Assembly: GCF_900184895.1 (NCBI RefSeq)
Contig: NZ_FXZK01000012.1
Span: forward strand, 44,742-108,741
Direction of reading: 5' to 3'
Origin: Flavimaricola marinus
GTDB taxonomy: Bacteria; Pseudomonadota; Alphaproteobacteria; Rhodobacterales; Rhodobacteraceae
DNA length: 64,000 nt
The notes beneath the pieces were generated by a model. That model worked only from the letters and a program-made list of their open reading frames with translations, did no database searches and was not told where the DNA came from. Below, piece after piece: positions 8,938 to 17,333 of this stretch (the stretch's first letter is position 1; each line of letters starts with the position of its first letter). The translations under genes were made by a program, and so were the position numbers.

Positions 8938-10086
8938 TCAGGCCGAGATTGTCACCCTTTTTGCATTGTCTGCACGAAGGGCGTCGTAGGTCGTCGTCTG
9001 CCAAGACCAGAACGCTTCATGCGTGATCTCGCCGGTGACGGCTTTGGTAATTTCGTGGGTCGCATCGTGAAAGAACGGGACGAAGCCGGGGATATTGGGC
9101 CTCAGGAAGGCCGCATCCATCGCAGGCAGACATCCCGACAGGAACCCGTTCGTCGCCGCATCCGCCTCGCGCGAGACCCAGGCGGACCGCATCCCGGGTT
9201 GCCCCCCCTTGCGCACGTAGTCACCGGCCTGAAAGGCCGGGTCGACCAGACGTAGCGCTTGTGCCACCGCCGCTTCGGGATTCTTACTCTGCGCGCTTAC
9301 CGCGATGCCGGCGCCACCCAAGAGACCCCGCGCCTGCAGCCCGGCGGCGGCCCGTGGAACGGACGCGAAGCGCAGCTGCCTTTCCGATGCCGTGGCGTAG
9401 TTTACATAGTTGAAGGCAAATGGCGTGTAGACGATATCGTCGCTCGCCGACATGTAATCGAACAGCTGAATAGGGTTCCACGTCATCGAACTGGGATGGG
9501 CGACCTCGGCAAGTCGCCGCATAAGCTCAACCACTTGCAAGCTGATCTCGCGCGACAAGAACGGCCCGTCGTCCTGACCCGGCGCAGCACCGAGGCTCGC
9601 GGCAATCGTCACGTAGCTGCACATCAGATCAGTAGGCTTTGCCGCCCACCCGACCCATTTACTCTTGGCTTTCGCTTCAATGCCGAGAGACACGACATCA
9701 TCGAGCGTATCTGGAACATCCGCATTAATCTCGGCCAACAAATCCGGTCGCCAAGCCGCAGTCACCGCCGCCGCATCAATCGGCAGCGCGTAGAGCCCGC
9801 CCTCAAAGAAATAAGATTTGTAGGACTGGCCGACCTGATTGTTCTCGAGCATCTCGATATCCTCAGCCGACAAATACGGCAGCAGGTCCAGCATCAGACC
9901 GTCCCGCGCGATGTCTCCGGTGAACGGATGGTCGTAGATGATCAGATCGTTCTCGGGAGTGAACTCGGACAGGTCCCCCTCCCCGAAACTGTAAAGTGAC
10001 CGGCGCGACCACTGCACGACCGGGTCATCCACGAGCGGCCCCCAGCATCGCCGATGATCCCACGCTACTCCACAAAGCTCTGTCAT
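8938..10086 (-). CDS. Family 1 extracellular solute-binding-like protein without a signal peptide
   Basis: About 382 residues. The start MTELCGVAWDH has a convincing AAAGGAG ribosome site; the longer open frame upstream has no support. The body resembles family 1 sugar-binding proteins (GLYALPIDAAAVTAAWRPDLL, GGAGIAVSAQSKNPEAAVAQALRLV, KGGQPGMRSAW), but there is no hydrophobic leader, so it may act in the cytoplasm. It opens the transport/catabolic operon 48 bases before the true binding-protein gene. It might be an intracellular ligand sensor or carrier; this is inference. Confidence 0.65.
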   Translation of the reverse strand: MTELCGVAWDHRRCWGPLVDDPVVQWSRRSLYSFGEGDLSEFTPENDLIIYDHPFTGDIARDGLMLDLLPYLSAEDIEMLENNQVGQSYKSYFFEGGLYALPIDAAAVTAAWRPDLLAEINADVPDTLDDVVSLGIEAKAKSKWVGWAAKPTDLMCSYVTIAASLGAAPGQDDGPFLSREISLQVVELMRRLAEVAHPSSMTWNPIQLFDYMSASDDIVYTPFAFNYVNYATASERQLRFASVPRAAAGLQARGLLGGAGIAVSAQSKNPEAAVAQALRLVDPAFQAGDYVRKGGQPGMRSAWVSREADAATNGFLSGCLPAMDAAFLRPNIPGFVPFFHDATHEITKAVTGEITHEAFWSWQTTTYDALRADNAKRVTISA

Positions 10087-10457
10087 AATCGAATCGTCTC
10101 CTTTCGAGAAAGATAGCCATATTTGGCGTATGCGCAAAGTATTTTTTATTATTGAAATCTTGCGAAATCCGAGAGTACGCCGATAGCGTCGCAGTTCCGA
10201 AATATTTTCATGCGGCCAGTCCTGTTCCGGCACCGAAGACGGCAATTATCGACGCGGCAAATTTCAGACCAATGGGTTGCCGTTCCTCGACAACGCCCCG
10301 TCCTTCCCAAGTTCTCCGACTTGGTAGATGACCGGCCGCAAAGGCGAAGAAACCTGGCTTTCGTGAAGACATCCACCAGACGATCTGTCGTCGCGTGAAA
10401 CTCAATACGGCGTCAAAGCAACTCACGGGAAAAGCGCCCGACTGAGGTCACCAAAAC
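10087..10457. other. Intergenic region, no supported gene
   Basis: About 370 bases between the RraA-like gene and the start of the sugar operon. The part next to 10086 is AT-rich and must hold the minus-strand promoter of the long operon. Short frames in the remainder have no recognisable protein pattern or ribosome site. No clear terminator for the RraA transcript was found. Confidence 0.5.
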
Positions 10458-11165
10458 TTACATCACGCCGAACTTCTCGAAGGCTTCGACAGTCCCCATC
10501 CCGCCCGCCAGAGCTTTCCTGACGGCGCTCTCGGTGCGTACCTTCTCCAAAGCGCGCCGGATGACTTCCGCCTCGCGGTCGCGAGGAACGATGACGATTC
10601 CATCGCAATCGGCAAAGACGATGTCGCCGGGACGCACGTCCACACCGCCGATCCGCAACGGCACGTTATAGTCGAGCACTTTGCCGCGCGGCCCCTGATC
10701 CTGCGCGTAGCACCCGCGCGAGGCTACCGGCAGACCGATTTCCAGAATCTCATTGCTGTCGCGGACATAGCCGTCGAGCACGGCCCCTGCCGCCTTGAGG
10801 TAATGCGCCCGCGTTGACATCAGCCCGCCCCACAGCGCAAAATCCGGCGAAGCCCCGGTGCATATGTAAACGTCGTCCTGCGTCAGACTATCGAGCGCCT
10901 CGAACATCAGACCAAAAGGTTTTGCCATCAGTGGGTTTGCGCTGTTATCGATCCTTTCGGCGAAAACGTCTGCTTCAAGCACAGTCACCGCCCTGCCCGC
11001 GATGATCATGCCGCGGTCCAGCACGCGAAGATAAGGTGGAAGGAATTGCTTCTGCAGGCCGATCTTGTCCATGACATCGCCGATGACGGCGGTGAACAAT
11101 TCCCGCCGCATCAAATCGAAGAGATCGGCATCAGTGGTCCATTCAGCAACAGGCTCTTGGGTCAT
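10458..11165 (-). CDS. RraA family protein (HMG aldolase/demethylmenaquinone methyltransferase-like)
   Basis: 235 residues. It has the RraA-fold features: AVIGDVMDKIG near the N-terminus, DGYVRDSNEI (the Arg/Asp pair that binds substrate and metal in this family) and PGDIVFADCDGIVIVP. Such proteins are often 4-hydroxy-4-methyl-2-oxoglutarate/oxaloacetate lyases or related divalent-metal aldolases. Here it is the last gene after a TRAP transporter, so it probably cleaves or decarboxylates a keto acid derived from the imported acid. The annotation 'methyltransferase' sometimes given to this family is misleading. Confidence 0.82.
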   Translation of the reverse strand: MTQEPVAEWTTDADLFDLMRRELFTAVIGDVMDKIGLQKQFLPPYLRVLDRGMIIAGRAVTVLEADVFAERIDNSANPLMAKPFGLMFEALDSLTQDDVYICTGASPDFALWGGLMSTRAHYLKAAGAVLDGYVRDSNEILEIGLPVASRGCYAQDQGPRGKVLDYNVPLRIGGVDVRPGDIVFADCDGIVIVPRDREAEVIRRALEKVRTESAVRKALAGGMGTVEAFEKFGVM

Positions 11166-11211
11166 TGGACATTCCTTGCGTTAGAAGATGTTCGAGCTGA
11201 GGTCTCGCCGG

Positions 11212-12489
11212 TCAACCGCTCCCGCCTAGAAGCGTCGAGACTGCGGGCACGAAAATGAGGATCAGCGCGACGAGCAAAAAGACCAAAAGAAACGGAATGA
11301 TCGCCTTGCTGAACTGTCCGATGGACACGCCAGTGATGGCGCATGTCGTAAACATCACTGTTCCGACAGGTGGGGTGATGCCACCCATATGAATCATGAA
11401 GACGAATACGATCCCAAAATGGACTGGGCTCACCCCGAGTGCCTCGGCCACGGGCATCAGCATCGGCGCCAGAACCAGGATGAGCGCTGTGCCCTCGATG
11501 AAGATTCCCGCAACAAGAAGCAGCAAGGACAGCAGGATCAGCATCACTGTCCGGTCATCCGTGACAGACAAAAGGCTTTCCCCGATTGCTTGCGGCACAT
11601 GGTTGAACGTCAAAACCCAAGTCAGTGTCGCAGAAGCAGCGAGGATCAAGATAATCGCAGCGCTTGTCACGATTGTGGAACGCAGCGCTTCGACCAATTC
11701 GCCTAGGCTGGTCTCGCGGTAGAAAACAAGAAAGACCAGCGTGTAGGCGACGGCCAGTCCGCCCGCCTCCGACGGCGTGAAGACGCCGCCGCGAATTCCG
11801 ACGATGATGAGAACGGGCATCAGGATCGCAGGAAGCGAATGAAGAAACGCGACACCAAGTGGCACGTCGTCCTCTATTGTCTCCCGCGCCGGGTCCCAGC
11901 CATTTCGGCGGCATTGGAAATGCACGAGCACCAAGAGCGCCGACGCCAATAGAAACCCCGGCAGGATTGCGGCGGCGAAAAGCGCGCCGATTGATGTGTC
12001 GGTGACAAACCCGAACAGGATGAGCCCGATGCCGGGCGGAATGAGTGGCGCTATCAGTGCAGATGAGGCCGTCACAGCCGCCGAAAACGCCGCCGGATAG
12101 CCGTTGCGTATCATCTGCGGCACGAGGATTTTTGACTGCATGGCTGCGTCGCCATTTGCAGAGCCCGACATGCCCGATAGCAGTGTCGAAAGCACGACGT
12201 TGGTCTTGGCGAGGCCACCCGAATAGTTTCGCGTGAGCGCCAGAGCAAAGCGCGTTACCCGGTGCGATATGCCCGAGATGTTCATCAATTCGCCTGTCAG
12301 GATAAAGAGCGGCACCGCCAGGAGCGGAAAGCTCTGCGTCCCCATGACCAGACGCTGCGCCGCGACGACGTCGAGGATAGCGGGGTCGGCCACGACCCAT
12401 GCGGCGATGATCGCCAGAAAGATCAGCGCGACCGGGACTCCCGCCAGTGCGAGGATGACAAACAGCCCTGCGGAGATCCAGCCCATCAC
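11212..12489 (-). CDS. TRAP transporter large permease (DctM)
   Basis: 425 residues with about a dozen hydrophobic helices and the DctM patterns QSFPLLAVPLFILTGELMN and LIPPGIGLILFG. The C-terminal part has HMGGITPPVGTVMF, a hallmark of this subunit. It forms the sodium-coupled transport channel for an organic acid with the small subunit; the two genes overlap by 4 bases (ATGA). Confidence 0.95.
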   Translation of the reverse strand: MMGWISAGLFVILALAGVPVALIFLAIIAAWVVADPAILDVVAAQRLVMGTQSFPLLAVPLFILTGELMNISGISHRVTRFALALTRNYSGGLAKTNVVLSTLLSGMSGSANGDAAMQSKILVPQMIRNGYPAAFSAAVTASSALIAPLIPPGIGLILFGFVTDTSIGALFAAAILPGFLLASALLVLVHFQCRRNGWDPARETIEDDVPLGVAFLHSLPAILMPVLIIVGIRGGVFTPSEAGGLAVAYTLVFLVFYRETSLGELVEALRSTIVTSAAIILILAASATLTWVLTFNHVPQAIGESLLSVTDDRTVMLILLSLLLLVAGIFIEGTALILVLAPMLMPVAEALGVSPVHFGIVFVFMIHMGGITPPVGTVMFTTCAITGVSIGQFSKAIIPFLLVFLLVALILIFVPAVSTLLGGSG

Positions 12490-13016
12490 TTGCTGTCCTT
12501 GAATAGGGTTGCGTGGCCGGTTTGCGGTGCGGCCAAGGCCCGTGGAGCGCCCCCGCGTTTGCTAAAGGCAATGAGCAGCTTGAGGAAATATTCGATCGAC
12601 AGCAGCCCAAAGCCGATCGGAAGGCTGGCGTAGAGCCACCCTATGGAGATGCGCATGGAGGGAATGACCATGACCGCTCGCCCGAGCAGCTTTACCCCGA
12701 ACCACAGCGTCCCGAGCGAAATCGCCAGCAAGGCGGTCAGACGCACGATCTCGATCGCGCGTCCGGTGCGCGGCCCGACGAAATCCTCGGGCCTGATGAT
12801 CGAAAGATGCGCGCCCTTGTGCTCGGCCAGCGACAGCCCCAGAAAGACTGTCCATGCAAACAGAAGCGTTGACAGATCGTATGAATAGACCAGCGGCTGC
12901 CCGATCGCATAGCGCATGACGACCGCCAGAATGACCAATGCTACCAGAAAGATCAGTAACAGCGCCGCAACGAAGAAGGTGGCCCTATTGATCCAGTCGG
13001 AGATCGTTCCGATCAT
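12486..13016 (-). CDS. TRAP transporter small permease (DctQ)
   Basis: 176 residues with four hydrophobic helices, the expected size of a DctQ subunit. LLFAWTVFLGLSLAEHKGAH in the middle is the typical conserved W-x-x-x-x-G region. It lies between the binding protein and the large permease in the usual dctP-dctQ-dctM order. Confidence 0.92.
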   Translation of the reverse strand: MIGTISDWINRATFFVAALLLIFLVALVILAVVMRYAIGQPLVYSYDLSTLLFAWTVFLGLSLAEHKGAHLSIIRPEDFVGPRTGRAIEIVRLTALLAISLGTLWFGVKLLGRAVMVIPSMRISIGWLYASLPIGFGLLSIEYFLKLLIAFSKRGGAPRALAAPQTGHATLFKDSK

Positions 13017-13040
13017 GCGCGTCCCTCCTCGAACCTAGGC

Positions 13041-13075
13041 GTCGCGCGCCGCTACGCCAAGCGGCGGCGCGCGAC
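13041..13075 (-). terminator. Intra-operon hairpin between dctP and dctQ genes
   Basis: A perfect 12-bp GC-rich inverted repeat (arms GTCGCGCGCCGC and complement, loop 11) fills the gap between the TRAP binding protein and the small permease. No T-tract follows. The position matches the hairpins after the other two binding-protein genes in this window. Confidence 0.7.
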
Positions 13076-13093
13076 CGACAGACCTGCGGTCAA

Positions 13094-14071
13094 TCAGCCG
13101 TCGATGGCAGCGCGGGCGCGCTCGAACAGGCCTTCGGACCAGTTCGGGAAGGAGTCCGCGATACCCGCGGCCCGGGCCGAGAATGCCGCGCGGTCGATGT
13201 CGGAGATGATCGTCATGCCGTTGGCACGCAGCTCTTCGATACCGGCCTCGTAGCCCCCCAGGGCCGCAGCGGTCATCTCGTCGCAGGCGACTTGCGCTTC
13301 CTCAAGGACGATGGCTTGCTGGTCTTCAGCCAGACCGTTGAACGTCGATGCCGCGATTATGATGGGCGAGATATCGAGGATGTGGTTGGTCTGGATCAGA
13401 TAGCGGGCGCTTTCGTAATGGCGCTGGTCCAGAATGGCCGCCGGCGGGGCCTCTGCCGCGTCGATCACGCCCTGGGCAAGCGCGGAATAGACATCCGGCC
13501 ATGGCATCGGCGTGGGCGCTGCCCCGAAAACCTGCTTGACGAGCTCGGTGTACATGGTGACCGGCTGAACCCGGACCGACAGGCCCGCCATATCCTCGGG
13601 AGCGTGGACTTCGGTTTCGCGCGTGTAAAGGTCGCGAATGCCGAAGGCGAAATAGCACATCACCTTGATGTTCGCCTCTGCCTCCGCCCGCGCCTCGAGT
13701 TCTGCGATCACGTCGCTATCCAGAAGGCGCTGCGCGTCCTCCATCCCGTCGTACATGAAGGGAAAGGCGATGATGTCGAAGTCGGGAACGAAGTTTGCGA
13801 TGCTGCCCGGTCCGACCTGGCTTGCCATGTCGCTGCCCAGTGCGATCTGCTCGACGACCTGCGAGGTCTCACCAAGCTGGCCCGAGGGGAACATCTCGAA
13901 CACCACTTCGCCGTCGGTGCGTGTCGAAATGGCCTCTGCCATGCTGCTGATCGCCGTGTTCACGAAGTGTGTGGGCGAATTCATGTGGCCGAAGCGGATC
14001 GTTGTTTCCGCCTGCGCAGCCCCCGCCATGGCGGCGACACCGGCGACAGTAAGGTTCAGAATCGTTTTCAT
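13094..14071 (-). CDS. TRAP transporter substrate-binding protein (DctP)
   Basis: 325 residues with a signal peptide (MKTILNLTVAGVAAMAG, cleavage after AQA). It has DctP features: TIRFGHMNSPTHFVN, then GEVVFEMFPSGQLGE, the typical ligand-loop region, and GLSVRVQPVTMYTELVKQ with the conserved Arg that salt-bridges the carboxylate. It captures an organic acid in the periplasm. First gene of the operon dctP-dctQ-dctM-rraA-like; the upstream 150 bases are AT-rich. Confidence 0.94.
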   Translation of the reverse strand: MKTILNLTVAGVAAMAGAAQAETTIRFGHMNSPTHFVNTAISSMAEAISTRTDGEVVFEMFPSGQLGETSQVVEQIALGSDMASQVGPGSIANFVPDFDIIAFPFMYDGMEDAQRLLDSDVIAELEARAEAEANIKVMCYFAFGIRDLYTRETEVHAPEDMAGLSVRVQPVTMYTELVKQVFGAAPTPMPWPDVYSALAQGVIDAAEAPPAAILDQRHYESARYLIQTNHILDISPIIIAASTFNGLAEDQQAIVLEEAQVACDEMTAAALGGYEAGIEELRANGMTIISDIDRAAFSARAAGIADSFPNWSEGLFERARAAIDG

Positions 14072-14220
14072 TGTATCCTCCCTGATATTTCACAATTCAA
14101 AAACCTTTTTCATTTTTAAGTCAAGCGGCATTATCCGCCAAGTTTAGAAATGGGCAGCTGCCTAGGGAGACACGGCGCAGGTCACACGACGCACCCTGCC
14201 GGTCGCTTGACACTTCGGTC

Positions 14221-14240
14221 GGGCCTTGTTGCACAAAGCG
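14221..14240 (+). repeat. Terminal inverted-repeat-like end of an IS5-family element
   Basis: The sequence GGGCCTTGTTGCACAAAGCG is the kind of terminus seen on IS5-family elements, and it lies 36 bases outside the stop of the IS5-like transposase fragment. It marks the left boundary of the insertion-sequence remains. The partner end was not found because the element is broken at its junction with the IS256 piece. Confidence 0.6.
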
Positions 14241-14275
14241 GCTGCTGACGGGACCTCCCCCTTCCCCAGACACAC

Positions 14276-15082
14276 TTAGCCCACGGCCTTTGTGACGGGT
14301 ATTCCGAGTGCGGTATATCCGTTCATGATAGCAATGCGGACCTGGACCTCGGCCACCTGGCGGTCAAAGTCTCGCGCCATGAGGCGCTGCCCCAGCAGCT
14401 TCATGCAGTCTATCTTTGTCTCCGCCCGGCTTCGGCGGTGGTATCCACTCCAGTCTCGCCAGATCGTCCGCCCCAGGGATTTCGACGCTCGAAGAGCTTC
14501 GTTACGTGCCACCGCACCGGCCGTGGTCGGCTTCCAGGGTTTGGCATTCTTGCGGGGCGGAATGACGGCGTGGGCGCCTCTATCCGCAATGGCATCGTGG
14601 CAATTGCGCGTGTCGTAGGCGCCATCTACGGTCACGCTGCCGATCTCCTGCTCAGGTGCGATCTGGCTGAGCAAATCGGGCAGCACTGGCGCGTCGCCGA
14701 TGTGGTTCCCGGTGACCTCGACCGCCCGGATCTCGCGCACGCTCATCCCCCGCGCATACATCGAGATCACCTTGTCATCGAAATCAGGAAATCGCCGCTG
14801 ATACTTCGCGATCAGCTTCGGGTCGAACGTGCCGTTTCGGTCCCGAGGAAAGTCCAGCGTCACCTTCGACGTGCCGGTCAGCATCGTCTTTCGGAACTTG
14901 CCGTTGCGGTGATTGCCGACGCTGCGGCCGGCGTCGCCGACAAGATGCTCATCCAGCTCAGTGTTCAGTAGCCGCTCCGACAGCGCCTTCTTCAGCTCAT
15001 CGACCAGCCCGTTCTTCGCAAACAACTCTTGCGGGTCGCGGCCAGCCAGAAGCTAGTCCAGTAGGTCCTTCTCGATCGCCAT
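14276..15082 (-). pseudogene. Chimeric transposase remnant: IS256 N-terminus joined to IS5-family C-terminus
   Basis: Reading from an ATG at 15082, the frame starts MAIEKDLLD and meets a TAG at 15053-15055 where IS256 transposases have Gln; it then continues with LLAGRDPQELFAKNGL and typical IS256 sequence to about ISMYARGMSVREIR (about 14726). From there it switches in frame to an IS5-family C-terminus (GSVTVDGAYDTRNCHDAIADRG, then YHRRSRAETKIDCMKLLG with the catalytic Glu). Neither half is complete, and the IS256 half has lost its catalytic domain. The in-frame fusion leaves a 249-residue frame that automatic tools would call one gene. Confidence 0.85.
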
Positions 15083-15149
15083 GTGATGCTCCTCTTAATT
15101 CCATTATCATGGCCCCGCACACGGGATTCCTGACAGTCCCATGGTTTTC

Positions 15150-15611
15150 AGCTCCGAACGCACCAGCTCTTCTAAGCCCTTCCCGCCGCAGGCAGTGCAT
15201 CGACCATGTGCGCCAGACCCTCAGCGTTTCCGAGCGCCGGGTTTGCCGCACATTGGGTCAGCATCGCTCTACGCAGCGCAAGGTGCCCTGTGGTCTGCCG
15301 GACGAAGCCCGGCTGACCGAGGACATCATCGCGCTGGCCGAAGAGTATGGGCGCTATGGATACCGCATGATTACGGGGATGCTGAAGTACAGCGGGTGGC
15401 CATAACCTACCAGCAGCCCTTCTTCTTGACGTGCTATGACGCGGAGTTCATTGCCAAGAGAGTGCGGGCCTGGATCGGGGCCGTTGGCGCAAAGACGGCC
15501 TTCATCGCGCCGGTATCACCGTGGGGAAACGGTTATTGCGAAAGCTTAAATGCCGGCTTCCGGGATGAACTGCTGAACGGCGAAATCTTCACCACGCTGC
15601 GCGAAGCCCAG
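15150..15611 (+). pseudogene. IS3-family OrfB transposase remnant (internally deleted, frameshifted)
   Basis: The first part (to about 15405) reads as an OrfB N-terminus: HVRQTLSVSERRVCRTLGQH, then RLTEDIIALAEEYGRYGYRMIT. After a stop and frame change, the C-terminal DDE region appears (YDAEFIAKRVRAWIGAVGAK, PVSPWGNGYCESLNAGFRDE, LLNGEIF). The middle of the catalytic domain is missing, so it is dead. It is cut off at 15611 by the left end of the Tn5053-like transposon; no continuation is seen beyond that transposon's right end. Confidence 0.85.
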
Positions 15612-15677
15612 TGTCGCGTTGCCTTTAAATCTGAGACACGGCGCGTTTCCCGGCTTTTCTTGCCTTTAAATATGAGA
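15612..15677 (+). repeat. Left end of the transposon with two TniA-binding-type boxes
   Basis: The end starts TGTCGCG at 15612. Two direct 18-bp boxes, TTGCCTTTAAATCTGAGA at 15619 and the same with ATGAGA at 15660, are spaced 41 bases apart. Repeated boxes inside terminal repeats are where the TniA/TnsB-type transposase binds. The second box overlaps the stop region of the tniQ gene. Confidence 0.85.
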
Positions 15678-16457
15678 TGAGATGGCTGAGACGTCGGCCC
15701 GTAGTCGCATTCGCTGAGCTATCTGGTCGACGATTGCAAGCAGCCGGGGCTCCTTTTCGTAGGCGCGCAGCAGTGCAATTCGTGCGTAGACGTCGATGTC
15801 CACGCTGCACAACGCTGCCTTTACCAGTGGACGTGATTGGCCGGAGGCAATGGCTGCCAGGCAGAACAGCCTTATGTTGGGTTTGGGCCTTTGAAGCGCG
15901 AAGAACGGATCTCCACGTAAGGCTTTCAATCCCATCGCGAAGGTGACCGCTCGCATTGATCGGCGTAGTTGACGCGCGCTGCCAGACATCGCGACGCGCT
16001 CCAACACCGCTGCCCCATGTCGGGCACGCTCAATCAGCTTTTCGGAGACAGCTGCGCCCTTCTGCCTGTCTGCCTTGGGAAGAAGCCGGTCACCACACAT
16101 CTGGCAGTCGAACGCCCAAGCCCTACGCCAGTGCCTGAGCTCAAGGCCGCCATCAGCGCAGTTTGGGCAAGCTTGAAACGGCACCTGTGCGGTTAACCGC
16201 ATCTCTGCCTCCGGCATCGCCGCGAAAGTCATGGATTGCACGAACGCGGGGTCGATACGCGCCGCAGCAGAAATCCTATCCGCAGCCAGCATGTCGATAT
16301 CATGATCGAGGGCTGCGGCATATTTTCCGTCGATACCGATATGGTTGAGGAGATCTGCCACCTCGCAATGATTGGAAGCGGCCAGTCGCGACAACCAACC
16401 AGAAAGCAACTCGTCCGGCACCGGCGCCACCGATTTGGGCAGTGGGCGACACTTCAC
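15666..16457 (-). CDS. tniQ: TniQ family transposition target-selection protein
   Basis: About 263 residues from a GTG start that overlaps the tniB stop as GTGA, the coupling expected in this operon; a longer upstream frame overlaps tniB by 64 bases and is less likely. The N-terminus has PVPDELLSGWLSRLAA, the TniQ hallmark, followed by a zinc-finger pair CPNC ... CQMCG. TniQ/TnsD-like proteins direct the TniB-TniA complex to target DNA. It is short compared with many TniQ proteins but within the Tn5053 range. It ends inside the left terminal repeat. Confidence 0.88.
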   Translation of the reverse strand: MKCRPLPKSVAPVPDELLSGWLSRLAASNHCEVADLLNHIGIDGKYAAALDHDIDMLAADRISAAARIDPAFVQSMTFAAMPEAEMRLTAQVPFQACPNCADGGLELRHWRRAWAFDCQMCGDRLLPKADRQKGAAVSEKLIERARHGAAVLERVAMSGSARQLRRSMRAVTFAMGLKALRGDPFFALQRPKPNIRLFCLAAIASGQSRPLVKAALCSVDIDVYARIALLRAYEKEPRLLAIVDQIAQRMRLRADVSAISSHI

Positions 16458-17332
16458 GCCCGCGACCTCTCGAGCCGTCGCTGGGCGTTTGCATGGCGCG
16501 ACCAGACCGGTGTCCACTTTGCGATGGCATCATCAGTGACGCACTCGTCACCGCTGATGATAGCGTCGATGGACAGATCCTTGACCAAGGCAAAGATGCG
16601 GGACGTAACCCCGCCGGTTAATGCGAGGATCTGCTTGAGCGACCGCACTTTCAGATTGGACTTCCTCTCCAGCGGCATGGCCGCGATCAAGGTCTGGATC
16701 ATATCCGAGAACTCGGCATCATCGCGCCAATTTGGCAAGTGGTGTTCATCAAGCCGACGGGCCAGTTGGATATCACCGCGAATGGCATCGACGGCTTCAC
16801 TGACGCCGAAGCAGACCAAGGATGCCTCCAGTTCGTTGCTGAGATACCTCAAGACATTGAGGAACCGGCGCTGTTCCCGGTGCGTGCCTGCCAGAAGGTT
16901 GTGAACTTCGTCGATCATGATCATCCGCAACCCGAGGTCACGTAAAAGGCCCACGACCCGAACTTCCAGCGAAGCAACACTCTGGGCCTTCATGCTCAGC
17001 GTCGACGAAGGGGCACCGACGGCAGCGAGGATGTGCAGATAGAACCGCCGCTCGTCCGGGGCTGGTGGCGCCTGCAAAAGAAGGAGCGGTGTGTGCGTGA
17101 TACCTGATTCCGGATCATACTCCGGTGCGTACCTGCGTGATAGATTGCGGGCGATCATCGTCTTGCCGATGCCGGACGCCCCATGCACCAGAAGGCCAGG
17201 CATGCGGGTCTGCCGCGGCATCTCAATCAGACCATGCAGCCGGTCCAGCACTTGTTCCGCTCGAGGAAAGCCTATCCAGATGTCCGATTGAATGAGGGCA
17301 CTGCGGCCGTCTTCTTCAGTTTCTGCCCTCAA
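16454..17332 (-). CDS. tniB: TniB family AAA+ ATPase, transposition regulator
   Basis: AAA+ ATPase of about 292 residues: Walker A HGASGIGKT, Walker B MIMIDEVHN, then VCFGVSEAVDAI as sensor region and ARRLDEHHLPNW. TniB/TnsC proteins form ATP-dependent filaments on DNA that activate the transposase. The start is uncertain: a TTG at 17332 sits directly after the tniA stop with a GGTGGAG-like site, while an ATG at 17413 would overlap tniA by 80 bases. Confidence 0.88.
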   Translation of the reverse strand: MRAETEEDGRSALIQSDIWIGFPRAEQVLDRLHGLIEMPRQTRMPGLLVHGASGIGKTMIARNLSRRYAPEYDPESGITHTPLLLLQAPPAPDERRFYLHILAAVGAPSSTLSMKAQSVASLEVRVVGLLRDLGLRMIMIDEVHNLLAGTHREQRRFLNVLRYLSNELEASLVCFGVSEAVDAIRGDIQLARRLDEHHLPNWRDDAEFSDMIQTLIAAMPLERKSNLKVRSLKQILALTGGVTSRIFALVKDLSIDAIISGDECVTDDAIAKWTPVWSRHANAQRRLERSRA

Positions 17333-17333
17333 T

